A stretch of 64,000 nt of DNA from contig CACXNA010000015.1 of the NCBI GenBank assembly GCA_902768985.1, forward strand, positions 55,801 to 119,800, in the 5' to 3' direction. The DNA is from an uncultured Bacteroidia bacterium. GTDB lineage: Bacteria; Bacteroidota; Bacteroidia; Bacteroidales; UBA932. A program made the translations under genes and the position numbers. The notes beneath the pieces were generated by a model. It saw only the letters and a program-made list of their open reading frames with translations. It was not told the DNA's origin and searched no databases. Positions 42,068-50,915 of this stretch are shown here, one piece after another. Each line of letters opens with the position of its first letter. Position 1 is the first letter of the stretch.

Positions 42068-44404
42068 ATGAAGAAAGCATTGATTCTTGCTTCTTCCGCA
42101 CTGCTGGTCGCCGCCTGCTCGGGTGGCGATCCGCAGTTGGGGAAGGCTTCCATCGACAAGGTCCTCGCTGCGATGACGCTCGAGGAGAAGGTCCATTTCG
42201 TGATCGGCACCGGCATGACCGGTCTCGGCACTGACGAAGGCGTGGCCGCCACCATCGGCGCCACCAAGAACATTGTGCCCGGCGCCGCCGGCACGACCTA
42301 CCCGATCGAGCGCCTCGGCATCCCGGCCATCGTCCTGGCGGACGGCCCTGCCGGCCTGCGCATCGACCCGACCCGCGAGGGGGAGGACCGCACCTATTAT
42401 TGTACGCATTTCCCGATCGGGACGCTGCTCGCTTCCACCTGGAACCAGGAGCTCGTGGAGCAGGTCGGTACCGCGATGGGCGAGGAGGTGCATGAGTACG
42501 GCGCCGACGTCTACCTGGCCCCGGCCCTGAACATCCACCGCAACCCGCTGAACGGCCGTAACTTTGAATATTATTCCGAGGATCCCGTGGTGGCCGGCAA
42601 GACGGCCGCCGCTTATGTCCGCGGCGTCCAGAAGAACGACGTGGGTACCTCCATCAAGCATTTCGCCTATAACAACCAGGAGACCAACCGCACGGGCAAC
42701 GACGCCGTCATCAGCCAGCGCGCCCAGCGCGAGATCTACCTCAAGGGCTTCGAGATCACCGTCAAGGAGGCCGATCCCTGGACGATCATGACGTCCTACA
42801 ACAAGATCAACGGCACCTACACCTCCCAGAGCCGCGAGCTCGTCACCACCGTCCTGCGCGACGAGTGGGGCTACAAGGGTACGGTGATGACCGACTGGTA
42901 CGGCGGTGACGACGGCGCTGCGCAGATGCGCGCCGGCAACGACATGCTCCAGCCGGGCACCAACCTGCAGTACGAGCAGATCATGGCCGCCATCCAGGAC
43001 GGCTCGCTCAGCGAGGCCGAGCTGGATGTCTGCGTGCGCCGCACCCTGGAACTCGTGGCCCGCAGCCCGAAGGCCAAGGGATATGCCTACAGCAACGAGC
43101 CCGACCTTACGGCCCATGCCGCCGTCACGCGCCAGAGCGCGCTCGAGGGCATGGTCCTGCTGGAGAACAAGGGTGGTGTCCTGCCCCTCAAGAACGTCAA
43201 GAACGTGGCCGTGTTCGGCTGCACCTCCTATGACTTCGTGGCGGGCGGCACCGGTTCCGGCAACGTGAACCGCGCCTACACCGTGTCCCTGCTGGACGGC
43301 CTGAAGAATGCCGGTTTCAACGTGGACGACAGCAAAAAGGACGTCTACCTCAAGCACATCGCCGACGAACTGGCGGCCTTCCAGGCCTCCCTCCCGAACG
43401 ACGGCACGTCCGCCTTCTATCCGACCCCGCGCCCGTCCGAACTTATCCCGTCCGCGTCCGAGCTGGCCGCTTCGGCCAAGGCCAACGACGTGGCCATCAT
43501 CACCTTCGGCCGCAACTCCGGAGAATTCTTCGACCGCTCCGCGGCCGACTTCGCCCTCTCCGCCAAGGAGCGCAAGCTCCTGCAGGACGTGACCGCCGCC
43601 TTCCACAAGGCCGGCAAGAAGGTCGTCGTGGTACTGAACATCGGCGGCGTGATCGAGACCGCTTCCTGGAAGAACATCCCCGACGCCATCCTGCTGGCCT
43701 GGCAGGCCGGACAGGAGGGTGGCAACTCCGTGACCGATATCCTCACCGGCAAGCAGAGCCCGTCCGGCCGCCTGCCGATGACCTTCCCGGTGAATCTGCG
43801 TGACGCTGGTTCCTCCGCCAACTTCCCGATTGACGCCGACACGGGCATCTACTTCATCAACCGCCGCGAGGACGTGGGCCAGAAGGATGTGGACCGCACG
43901 GTCTACGCCGAGGATATCTACGTGGGCTACCGCTGGTTCGACAAGAAGAACATGGCCGTATCCTATCCTTTCGGTTACGGTCTGAGCTACACCAGCTTCG
44001 CCTATGCCGAGCCTTCCGTGAAGGCTGCCGGCGACGGCTTCGAGGCCAGCGTCAAGGTGACCAACACCGGCTCCGTGGCCGGTAAGGAAGTCGTCCAGCT
44101 CTACGTGAGCGCCCCTGCGGGCGGCCTGGACAAGCCGGTGCGTGAGCTCAAGGCTTACGCCAAGACGCGCGAGCTCCAGCCGGGCGAGAGCGAGGTGGTG
44201 ACCCTGAAGGTCGACGCCTACGGCCTCGCTTCCTTCAATGAAGCCGCCTCCGCCTGGGAGGCCGCCGCGGGCGACTACACGCTCGCTTTTGGCGCCAGCT
44301 CCCGCGACCTGCGTCAGACGGCCGCCTTCACCCTCGCCGAGGGTAAGTCCTGGCCCGTGAACAATGTATTGGCCCCTCAGCAGCCGATTCAGAAGCTGCT
44401 GTAA
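42068..44404 (+). CDS. Glycoside hydrolase family 3 lipoprotein, second copy
   Basis: 778 residues. Unlike its neighbour it has a lipobox (MKKALILASSALLVAAC, Cys17), so it is membrane-anchored. Same domain order: ADGPAGLRIDPTREG, LAPALNIHRNPLNGRNFEYYSEDP, IKHFAYNNQETNRTGND, nucleophile in VMTDWYGGDDG, then GGTGSGNVN, RLPMTFPVNL, and a fibronectin III-like end (EASVKVTNTGSVAGKEVVQLYV). The TDWYGGDDG acceptor loop differs from the first copy's TDWGSKAG, which may change substrate preference. Ends before a strong terminator. Confidence 0.93.
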   Translation: MKKALILASSALLVAACSGGDPQLGKASIDKVLAAMTLEEKVHFVIGTGMTGLGTDEGVAATIGATKNIVPGAAGTTYPIERLGIPAIVLADGPAGLRIDPTREGEDRTYYCTHFPIGTLLASTWNQELVEQVGTAMGEEVHEYGADVYLAPALNIHRNPLNGRNFEYYSEDPVVAGKTAAAYVRGVQKNDVGTSIKHFAYNNQETNRTGNDAVISQRAQREIYLKGFEITVKEADPWTIMTSYNKINGTYTSQSRELVTTVLRDEWGYKGTVMTDWYGGDDGAAQMRAGNDMLQPGTNLQYEQIMAAIQDGSLSEAELDVCVRRTLELVARSPKAKGYAYSNEPDLTAHAAVTRQSALEGMVLLENKGGVLPLKNVKNVAVFGCTSYDFVAGGTGSGNVNRAYTVSLLDGLKNAGFNVDDSKKDVYLKHIADELAAFQASLPNDGTSAFYPTPRPSELIPSASELAASAKANDVAIITFGRNSGEFFDRSAADFALSAKERKLLQDVTAAFHKAGKKVVVVLNIGGVIETASWKNIPDAILLAWQAGQEGGNSVTDILTGKQSPSGRLPMTFPVNLRDAGSSANFPIDADTGIYFINRREDVGQKDVDRTVYAEDIYVGYRWFDKKNMAVSYPFGYGLSYTSFAYAEPSVKAAGDGFEASVKVTNTGSVAGKEVVQLYVSAPAGGLDKPVRELKAYAKTRELQPGESEVVTLKVDAYGLASFNEAASAWEAAAGDYTLAFGASSRDLRQTAAFTLAEGKSWPVNNVLAPQQPIQKLL

Positions 44405-44420
44405 TATTGGTTATTCGTTG

Positions 44421-44448
44421 AAAAGGCCGCCCCTCGGGTGGCCTTTTC
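44421..44448 (+). terminator. Terminator of the GH3 operon
   Basis: AAAAGGCC and GGCCTTTT arms around a GC-rich loop, followed by CTT; a bidirectional-looking intrinsic terminator. Confidence 0.8.
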
Positions 44449-44476
44449 TTATTTGGAGCGACCCCCGAAGGGGGTA

Positions 44477-44508
44477 TTTGCGTTTGGCGAAGATATTTTC
44501 TACTTTTG
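44477..44508 (+). promoter_or_regulatory. Promoter of the aromatic amino acid operon
   Basis: -33 TTTG (44477-44480), 20-base spacer, -7 TACTTTTG (44501-44508), 22 bases before the pheA ATG. A small hairpin ACCCCC-gaa-GGGGGT (44461-44475) lies immediately upstream. No tryptophan- or phenylalanine-rich leader peptide is present, so classical attenuation is not evident. Confidence 0.6.
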
Positions 44509-44529
44509 TAGGTTAGTTAGTTTTATCCG

Positions 44530-45621
44530 ATGGACAACCTCGAAGAAATCAGAAAGAAGATAGACGCCGTGGACGCGCAGATCGCGCCGCTCTTTGAGCA
44601 GCGCATGCAGCTCGTCCGCGAAGTCACCGCATACAAGACCGCCCACGGGCTGGCCACGTGCGATCCGTCCCGCGAGGACGAGATCCTGCGGCGTGGCGCC
44701 GAGCGGGTGCAGGACCGCGATATCCGCGAGTATTACGTCGGCTTCCAGAAGGAAGTGCTCTCTCTCTCGCGCGACTGGCAGCGCCGCCTGAGCAGCGGCC
44801 TGAAGGTCGCCTACAGCGGCGTACCGGGCGCCTTCGCCTACATCGCCGCCTCGCGCCTCTATCCCGGCGCGGAGCTCGTCTCCTTCGACAATTTCGAGCA
44901 GGCCTACCGCGCCTGCGAGACGGGGGACTGCGACGTGGCGGTGCTCCCGTTCGAGAACAGCTTCGCCGGCGAGGTCTCGTCCGTGACGGACCTGATGTTC
45001 TCCGGCTCGCTCTACGTGAACCAGGTGCTGGAGCTCGAGATCGAGCAGAACCTGCTGGGCATCCCCGGCGCCGACAAGTCGAAGGTCCGCAAGGTCTACA
45101 GCCATCCCCAGGCCCTGGCGCAATGCGCCGACTACATCCAGCGCAACAAGCTGATTACCCGGGAGCTGTCCAATACGGCCGTCGCGGCGCAGCGCGTCTC
45201 CCAGAAGCAGGACCCGACCTGCGCGGCCATCGGCACGGCCGAGGCGGCGGCGCTCTACGGACTCGAGGTCCTCGAGCCCCGCATCAACACCAGCCGCACG
45301 AACACGACGCGCTTTGCGGCGTTCTCGCGGATGCTCCGCCTGGACAAGGAGAACAAGCGCAAGATGGACAAGCACTTCATCCTGATGTACACCGTCAAGA
45401 ATGAGGCCGGCGCCCTGGCGCAGACGCTGAACATCATCGGCGCCCACAATTTCAACATGTGCAACCTCCACAGCCGTCCGATGAAGGAGCTGCTGTGGAA
45501 CTATTATTTCTTCGTCGAGCTGGACGGCGACGTGGCGACGGAGGAGGGAAGCAGCCTGCTGCACGAACTCGGCCCGTTGTGCGACCGCCTCAAGCTCGTC
45601 GGCTCATTCTTTACGCGTTAG
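44530..45621 (+). CDS. pheA: Bifunctional chorismate mutase / prephenate dehydratase
   Basis: 363 residues. Converts chorismate to prephenate and then to phenylpyruvate for phenylalanine. Chorismate mutase domain at about 1-85 (MDNLEEIRKKIDAVDAQIAPLFEQRMQLVREV with the conserved Arg/Lys pattern). Prephenate dehydratase domain at about 92-270 (VAYSGVPGAFAYIAASRLYP, VLPFENSFAGEVSSV, YSHPQALAQC, NTTRFAAFSR with the Thr-Arg-Phe motif). C-terminal ACT domain with the phenylalanine-binding ALAQTLNIIGAHNFNMCNLHSRP (ESRP variant HSRP). First gene of a four-gene operon. No aspartate-type aminotransferase lies in the operon. Confidence 0.95.
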   Translation: MDNLEEIRKKIDAVDAQIAPLFEQRMQLVREVTAYKTAHGLATCDPSREDEILRRGAERVQDRDIREYYVGFQKEVLSLSRDWQRRLSSGLKVAYSGVPGAFAYIAASRLYPGAELVSFDNFEQAYRACETGDCDVAVLPFENSFAGEVSSVTDLMFSGSLYVNQVLELEIEQNLLGIPGADKSKVRKVYSHPQALAQCADYIQRNKLITRELSNTAVAAQRVSQKQDPTCAAIGTAEAAALYGLEVLEPRINTSRTNTTRFAAFSRMLRLDKENKRKMDKHFILMYTVKNEAGALAQTLNIIGAHNFNMCNLHSRPMKELLWNYYFFVELDGDVATEEGSSLLHELGPLCDRLKLVGSFFTR

Positions 45622-45624
45622 CCT

Positions 45625-46716
45625 ATGAAGAATTCCATCGGAAACAGCGTCATCCTGACGGTCTTCGGCGAGAGCCACGGACCGGCCGTCGGCGTCGTGC
45701 TGGACGGCCTGGCCCCCGGACTGCCCGTGGATGAGGCCTACATCGCCGAGCAGCTCGCGCGCCGCCGCCCCTCCGGGGCCACCGATACGGCCCGCGTGGA
45801 GCCGGACCGCTTCCAGCTGGTCAGCGGCGTGTACCAGGGCCGTACCACCGGTACGCCCCTGACGATCCTGATTCCCAACGAGAACGTGCGCAGCACGGAC
45901 TACGACGCCGTGCAGACGGTGGCGCGCCCCGCGCACGCGGACTATACGGCCGAGTGCAAGTACCACGGCTGGCAGGACCCGCGCGGCGGGGGCCATTTCT
46001 CCGGCCGCGTGACGGCCGGAATCGTCGCGGCCGGTGCCATTTGCCGGCAGGCGCTTGAGGCCAAAGGCATCCGCCTGGGCACGCACATCCTGCGCTGCGC
46101 CGGGGTGGAGGATGCCCCGTTCACGGACGTGGCGTCCGAGATTGCGCGCATCGAAGCGAAGCGCTTCCCGCTCATCCTCGACCGCGAGGAGGAGGTGGAG
46201 GCGGCCATCCTGGCCGCGAAATCGGAACAGGACTCCGTCGGCGGCGTGGTCCAGACCGGCATCTGCGGCCTGCCCGCCGGGCTGGGGGAGCCGTGGTTCG
46301 ATTCGCTGGAAGGCGTGCTCGCCCGGGCGATGTTCGCCGTGGGCGGCGTCAAGGGCATCGAGTTCGGCGACGGCTTCGGCCTCGCGGGGCTGCGCGGCTC
46401 ACAGGCCAACGACCCCTTCCGCATGCAGGACGGGCGCGTGGTCACGGAAAGCAACCGCAACGGCGGCATCAACGGGGGGATCACCAACGGGATGCCTGTC
46501 GTGTTCAATCTCGCCGTCAAGCCGACGCCGTCCATCGCGCGGCCGCAGCGGACGGTGGATTATAAGGAAGGAAAAGATGTGGAACTGGCCCTGACCGGGC
46601 GGCATGATCCGGCGATCATCCGGCGGATCTGCCCCGTGGTGACGGCCCTGGTGTCCGTGGTGCTGTGCGACCAGCTCGCGCTGCGCTTCGGCACCGATTA
46701 CCTGGCAGCGAAATGA
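45625..46716 (+). CDS. aroC: Chorismate synthase
   Basis: 363 residues. Forms chorismate from EPSP with reduced FMN. Family motifs: NSVILTVFGESHGPAVGVVLDGLAPGLPVD (FMN site), RVEPDRFQLVSGVYQGRTTGTPL, the loop HADYTAECKYHGWQDPRGGGHFSGRVT and the C-terminal ALTGRHDPAIIRRICPV. Starts 3 bases after pheA. Its TGA overlaps the tyrA ATG, indicating coupled translation. Confidence 0.97.
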   Translation: MKNSIGNSVILTVFGESHGPAVGVVLDGLAPGLPVDEAYIAEQLARRRPSGATDTARVEPDRFQLVSGVYQGRTTGTPLTILIPNENVRSTDYDAVQTVARPAHADYTAECKYHGWQDPRGGGHFSGRVTAGIVAAGAICRQALEAKGIRLGTHILRCAGVEDAPFTDVASEIARIEAKRFPLILDREEEVEAAILAAKSEQDSVGGVVQTGICGLPAGLGEPWFDSLEGVLARAMFAVGGVKGIEFGDGFGLAGLRGSQANDPFRMQDGRVVTESNRNGGINGGITNGMPVVFNLAVKPTPSIARPQRTVDYKEGKDVELALTGRHDPAIIRRICPVVTALVSVVLCDQLALRFGTDYLAAK

Positions 46717-47576
46717 AGAACAGCTTCATCAATTACCGGAAGGTCCTGATTGTCGGCCTCGGCATGATCGGCGGCTCCTACGCCGAGAAGCTCAGCGCGC
46801 TGGGCTTCGAGGTGGGCGCCATCGTGCGCCGCCCGGAGGTGCTGGACTATGCGCTGGAGCGCGGGCTCATCGCCCACGGGCGGATCGAGGTGACGCGCGA
46901 GTACGTCTCGCAGTTCGACCTGGTGATCTCCGCCCTGTATCCCAAGGCTTTCGTCGAATGGGTGCGGAAGTACCAGGACTTCTTCAAGTCCGGCGCCGTG
47001 ATTACCGACGTGACCGGCGTGAAGCGGGCGGTGGTGCCGGCGGTGCAGAGTATTCTGCGGGAAGACGTCGAATTCGTCCCCTCGCACCCGATGGCCGGCC
47101 GCGAGCGCTCCGGTGTGGAATTCGCTGACAGCAAGGTCTTTGCGGGTGCCAACTTCATCATCACGCCCACGGAGCGCAACACCCCGGAGGGGATCGAACT
47201 GGTGCGGTCGCTGGCCTGCATCCTGGGCTTCCGGCACATTGCCGTGCTGAGCCCCGAGGCGCACGACGAGATGATCGGCTTCCTCTCGCAGCTGACGCAC
47301 TGCATCGCCGTGGCGCTGATGGACTGCAAGGAGTCCGAGCACCTGGTGGAGTACACGGGCGACTCCTTCCGCGACCTGACGCGGATCGCCCGGATCAATG
47401 AGAACATGTGGACGGAGCTGTTCCTGGAGAACCGGGACGAGCTCCTGAAGCAGATGGACCTCTTCCTGGAGAAGTTCACGCAACTGCGGGACGCCCTGGC
47501 GAAGGGGGACGAAGATACCATGAAGGAAATGATGCGCCTGTCGTCGTACCGGCGTTCGTTCTTTGATAAAAAGTGA
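46713..47576 (+). CDS. tyrA: Prephenate dehydrogenase
   Basis: 287 residues from MKNSFINYRKVLIVGLGMIGGSYAEKL. Oxidises prephenate to 4-hydroxyphenylpyruvate for tyrosine with NAD(P)+. Rossmann motif VGLGMIGGSYA; substrate-binding VPSHPMAGRERSGVEFA with the catalytic His region; FLSQLTHCIAVALM; and DLTRIARINENMWTELFLENRDELL typical of TyrA. No fused chorismate mutase or ACT domain. Start chosen at the ATG overlapping the aroC stop; the frame further upstream is internal to aroC. Confidence 0.94.
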   Translation: MKNSFINYRKVLIVGLGMIGGSYAEKLSALGFEVGAIVRRPEVLDYALERGLIAHGRIEVTREYVSQFDLVISALYPKAFVEWVRKYQDFFKSGAVITDVTGVKRAVVPAVQSILREDVEFVPSHPMAGRERSGVEFADSKVFAGANFIITPTERNTPEGIELVRSLACILGFRHIAVLSPEAHDEMIGFLSQLTHCIAVALMDCKESEHLVEYTGDSFRDLTRIARINENMWTELFLENRDELLKQMDLFLEKFTQLRDALAKGDEDTMKEMMRLSSYRRSFFDKK

Positions 47577-47583
47577 TAAGCGT

Positions 47584-48615
47584 ATGAATATGGTTTTCAA
47601 GCGCAAGCTGCTGATCCCCAAGGAGATCAAGGAGATGTACCCGATCTCCCCGGAGGGGGCGGCCGCCAAGCGCAGCAATGACGAAAGCATCCGTGACATC
47701 CTCACCGGCGCGAGCAGCAAGTTGCTGCTCGTCATCGGCCCCTGCTCGGCCGACCGGGAGGATGCCGTAATCGAATATATTTCCCGCCTGCGCCCCCTGC
47801 AGGAGCGGGTGGCCGACAAGATCGTGATCGTGCCGCGCATCTATACCAACAAGCCGCGCACGACCGGCATCGGCTACAAGGGCATGCTGCACCAGCCCAA
47901 TCCGCAGGCGCAGTCCGACATGCTCCGCGGCCTGATTTCCATCCGCAAGCTGCACATGCGCGCCCTGGCGGAGACCGGTTTCTCCTGCGCGGACGAGATG
48001 CTCTATCCGGAGAACCACCGCTTCCTGGACGACCTGCTGTCGTACGTGGCTGTGGGTGCACGCTCCGTGGAGGACCAGCAGCACCGCATGACCGCGAGCG
48101 GCCTGGACATCCCCGTGGGCATGAAGAACCCGACGGGCGGCGACCTGTCCGTGATGATGAATGCGCTGAAGGCCGCCCAGAGCGGGCATACCTTCATCTA
48201 CCGCAACTGGGAGGTCGAGACCGCCGGCAATCCGCTGGCGCACGCCATCCTGCGCGGCTACGTGGATTCGCACGGGATCACGCATCCGAACTATCATTTC
48301 GAGGATCTGGCACGCCTGAGCAGCCTGTACGCCCTGAGCGGCCTGCAGAATCCGGGCGTGGTCGTGGACACGAACCACTGCAATTCCGGCAAGAAGTTCG
48401 AGGAGCAGATCCGCATCGCCAAGGAGGTGCTGCACAGCACCCGCCACAGCGAGGAGATCCGCACCCTGGTCAAGGGCCTGATGATCGAGTCCTACCTCGA
48501 GGACGGCTGCCAGAAGCCTGACGGCGGCGTCTACGGCAAGTCCATCACCGATCCCTGCCTCGGCTGGGAGAAGACCGAGCGCCTGGTGTTGGACCTCGCC
48601 GACCTCTGGGTATAG
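47584..48615 (+). CDS. 3-deoxy-7-phosphoheptulonate (DAHP) synthase, AroFGH type
   Basis: 343 residues. First step of the shikimate pathway: phosphoenolpyruvate plus erythrose 4-phosphate. Type I-alpha features: LLLVIGPCSADREDAVIEY, IVPRIYTNKPRTTGIGYKGM (the KPRTT loop binds PEP), ARSVEDQQHRMTASGLDIPVGMKNPTGG, NPGVVVDTNHCNSGKK with metal ligand His, and SYLEDGCQK and YGKSITDPCLGWE. The first ATG after the tyrA stop (7 bases) is used. Feedback specificity cannot be read from the sequence. The gene ends directly against the convergent ALDH stop. Confidence 0.95.
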   Translation: MNMVFKRKLLIPKEIKEMYPISPEGAAAKRSNDESIRDILTGASSKLLLVIGPCSADREDAVIEYISRLRPLQERVADKIVIVPRIYTNKPRTTGIGYKGMLHQPNPQAQSDMLRGLISIRKLHMRALAETGFSCADEMLYPENHRFLDDLLSYVAVGARSVEDQQHRMTASGLDIPVGMKNPTGGDLSVMMNALKAAQSGHTFIYRNWEVETAGNPLAHAILRGYVDSHGITHPNYHFEDLARLSSLYALSGLQNPGVVVDTNHCNSGKKFEEQIRIAKEVLHSTRHSEEIRTLVKGLMIESYLEDGCQKPDGGVYGKSITDPCLGWEKTERLVLDLADLWV

Positions 48616-50004
48616 TTACCCTAAGATTATCCGGAAGAGCTTGTAGAGCTTGTAGGGCATGTAGCGGAACGGGAGGTCGAGGCGGCGCGGAGTGATGATG
48701 ACCGCGCGCTCGTGCGTGAAGGCGTCGAAGCTCAACTTGCCGTGATAGTGGCCCATGCCCGAATTGCCGACTCCGCCGAAGGGGACCTTCTCGTTGACGA
48801 TGTGCATGATGGTGTCGTTGATGCAGGCGCCGCCGGAGGAAGTGCGCCGCACGACGGACTTACCGTCACTCAATTTTCCGAAGAAATACAGCGCCAGCGG
48901 CTTCTCACGGCCGTTCACGAAGGTGACGGCCTCGTCCAGCGTCTCGAACGTGCACATCGGCAGGACCGGGCCGAAGATCTCGGTGGTCATCACCGCGGAG
49001 TCCGGCGCCGGGTCGAGGATGACCGTGGGCTCGATGTAGCGCGTGGCCGGGTCGGTCTTGCCGCCGCGCACGGTGCCGGAGGCCTCCGGACCGGAGATGT
49101 AGGAGGCGACGCGCGCGAAGGCCTTGTCTCTGACCAGGCGCACGAAGTGCTCCGTCTCCTGCGGATTCTCGCCTAGCAGGGCGTGGACCTGGCGGAAATA
49201 CTCGTCCACGAAGGCGCTCCTTATCTTTTTATCAATCAGCACGTAATCCGGTGCAATGCAGGTCTGGCCGGCATTCAGGGCCTTGCCCCAGGCGAGGCGC
49301 TTCGCGGCCAGCTTGAGGTCGGCGTCGGCCGTGATGATGCAGGGGCTCTTGCCGCCCAGCTCCAGCACCACGGGGGTCAGGTACTTGGCGGCGGCTTCCA
49401 TCACGAGGTGCCCGAGGGCCGGGCTGCCGGTGAAGAAGATGATGTCCCAGCGCTCCGCAAGCAGTTGCGTATTCACGTCCCGGTTACCTTGCACGACGGC
49501 GATGTAGCGCTCGTCGAAGGTCTGGGAGATCATTTCCTCGATCACGCGCGAGACGTTCGGCACGTAGGGCGAAGGCTTCAGCACGGCCGTGCAGCCGGCG
49601 GAGATGGCGCCCACGAGCGGGTTGACCAGCAGCTGGAAGGGATAATTCCACGGCGCGATGATGAGCGCGCTGCCCAGCGGCTCCGTAACGATGCGGCTGC
49701 GTGAGGGCAGCATCTGCATCGGCGTGGGCTTGCACTTCGTGCGGGCCCAGCCGGACAGGTGGCGCAGGTGGTTGCGGATTTCGCCGGTCACGAGGCTGAC
49801 TTCCGTCAGGAAGGCCTCCGGTTCGGACTTGTGGAGATCGGTCCAGAGGGCCTCGTAGAGGGGTTTCTCCCATTTCTGGATGGCGCCGAGCAGCTTGCGG
49901 AGCATCTCCTTGCGGAAACGCAGGTCGCGGGTGGCGCCGGAGGCGAAATACTGACGCTGGAGCTCGTTCAGAGCGTGAATGCGCGTGGAATCGGTGTTGG
50001 TCAT
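48616..50004 (-). CDS. Aldehyde dehydrogenase, ALDH3 (fatty-aldehyde) type
   Basis: 462 residues from MTNTDSTRIHALNELQRQYF. Oxidises aldehydes to acids with NAD(P)+. The size and the motifs NAGQTCIAPDYVLID (catalytic Cys), VLELGGKSPCI (general-base Glu), FFTGSPALGHLV and NDTIMHIVNEKVPFGGVGNSGMGHYHGK identify ALDH3, whose members act on medium- or long-chain aldehydes. The hydrophobic C-terminus (RYMPYKLYKLFRIIL) could associate with membranes, as in fatty-aldehyde dehydrogenases. Follows the SDR gene by 2 bases and probably shares its promoter. Confidence 0.93.
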   Translation of the reverse strand: MTNTDSTRIHALNELQRQYFASGATRDLRFRKEMLRKLLGAIQKWEKPLYEALWTDLHKSEPEAFLTEVSLVTGEIRNHLRHLSGWARTKCKPTPMQMLPSRSRIVTEPLGSALIIAPWNYPFQLLVNPLVGAISAGCTAVLKPSPYVPNVSRVIEEMISQTFDERYIAVVQGNRDVNTQLLAERWDIIFFTGSPALGHLVMEAAAKYLTPVVLELGGKSPCIITADADLKLAAKRLAWGKALNAGQTCIAPDYVLIDKKIRSAFVDEYFRQVHALLGENPQETEHFVRLVRDKAFARVASYISGPEASGTVRGGKTDPATRYIEPTVILDPAPDSAVMTTEIFGPVLPMCTFETLDEAVTFVNGREKPLALYFFGKLSDGKSVVRRTSSGGACINDTIMHIVNEKVPFGGVGNSGMGHYHGKLSFDAFTHERAVIITPRRLDLPFRYMPYKLYKLFRIILG

Positions 50005-50006
50005 AA

Positions 50007-50840
50007 CTATCTGGTTGCGTGTGTGGTGTCGTGGTGTGCCTGACGGCCGGTGAAATGGTTCATGACGGTGTACAGGCCGCAGATGTCGCCGAAGACGAAG
50101 TCGAAGAGGCGCTGCGGGAAGATGCCCTGCATCAGGCGGATGAAATGCTCGGAGAAGGGAATGCCCTTGTACCATTTATCGATCTCGATGGCGCGCAGCG
50201 TCTTGCGGGCCACGACCTCCGGCTCCTGGATCTTGAAGAAGGAGTGGATGCCGTCGAACATGCCGGTGTTGATGAAATACGGGGCGATGGTCGTGAGCTT
50301 CACGGGGCTCTTCTCGCGTGTCAGCTCGATGCGGACGGACTCGGACCAGCCGATGGCCGCCCACTTGGAAGAGGCGTAGAGGGCCATCTTCGGCAGGGCA
50401 AGCATGCCGGCCGAGGAGGTGACGTTGCAGATGTGGCCGCGGCCGCGGGCCTTCATGTCCTTGATATAGCGCAGGGCGACGAACATCGCGCCCTTGGTGT
50501 TGATGTCGATCGTGCGGATGATATCCTGGTCGGTCTGCTCCGCGAAGGGCAGGTTGTTGGTGATGATGCCGGCGTTGTTGATGAGGATGTCCACGTCGCC
50601 GCAGGCGGCCTTCGTGGCCTGGTAGGCGGCTTCGACGGAAGCGGGGTCGGAGATGTCGGCCCGGAAACCGGCGACCTTGCCGAGGGCGGAGAGCTCCGAC
50701 ACGGTGGCCCCGATGGCCGCTTCGTTGATATCCCAGATGATGACCTGGCGCGCGCCTTTCTCCAGGCTCCTGCGTGCCATGATTTTGCCGATCCCGGAGC
50801 ATCCTCCGGTGATCAGGACGGTATTGCCTTGAATTTTCAT
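50007..50840 (-). CDS. Short-chain dehydrogenase/reductase
   Basis: 277 residues from MKIQGNTVLITGGCSGIGK. Classical SDR: cofactor motif TGGCSGIG, NNAG motif (DILINNAGIITN), catalytic Ser in NVTSSAGMLALPKM, and YASSKWA with the Tyr-x-x-x-Lys pair. The C-terminal 60 residues (IDKWYKGIPFSEHFIRLMQGIFPQRLFDFVFGD) resemble human DHRS/HSD17B11-like lipid SDRs. Together with the ALDH3 gene this suggests oxidation of a fatty or lipid alcohol to an acid. Own promoter with 21-bp direct repeats upstream. Confidence 0.9.
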   Translation of the reverse strand: MKIQGNTVLITGGCSGIGKIMARRSLEKGARQVIIWDINEAAIGATVSELSALGKVAGFRADISDPASVEAAYQATKAACGDVDILINNAGIITNNLPFAEQTDQDIIRTIDINTKGAMFVALRYIKDMKARGRGHICNVTSSAGMLALPKMALYASSKWAAIGWSESVRIELTREKSPVKLTTIAPYFINTGMFDGIHSFFKIQEPEVVARKTLRAIEIDKWYKGIPFSEHFIRLMQGIFPQRLFDFVFGDICGLYTVMNHFTGRQAHHDTTHATR

Positions 50841-50845
50841 GGCAG

Positions 50846-50911
50846 CAAAAATACGCAATCTACGCGCGCGCTGCGCGCAAATGTGGCGAATTCCCCCGGG
50901 AATGTGGCGAA
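50846..50911 (-). promoter_or_regulatory. SDR-ALDH promoter with two 21-bp-spaced direct repeats
   Basis: Minus strand: -7 TATTTTTG (complement of 50846-50853), -33 TTTG (complement of 50878-50881; spacer 24, rather long). Directly upstream, the 10-mer ATGTGGCGAA occurs at 50881-50890 and 50902-50911, exactly 21 bp apart. Between the boxes is a GCGCGC-rich inverted repeat (about 50862-50878). Confidence 0.5.
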
Positions 50912-50915
50912 ATGA

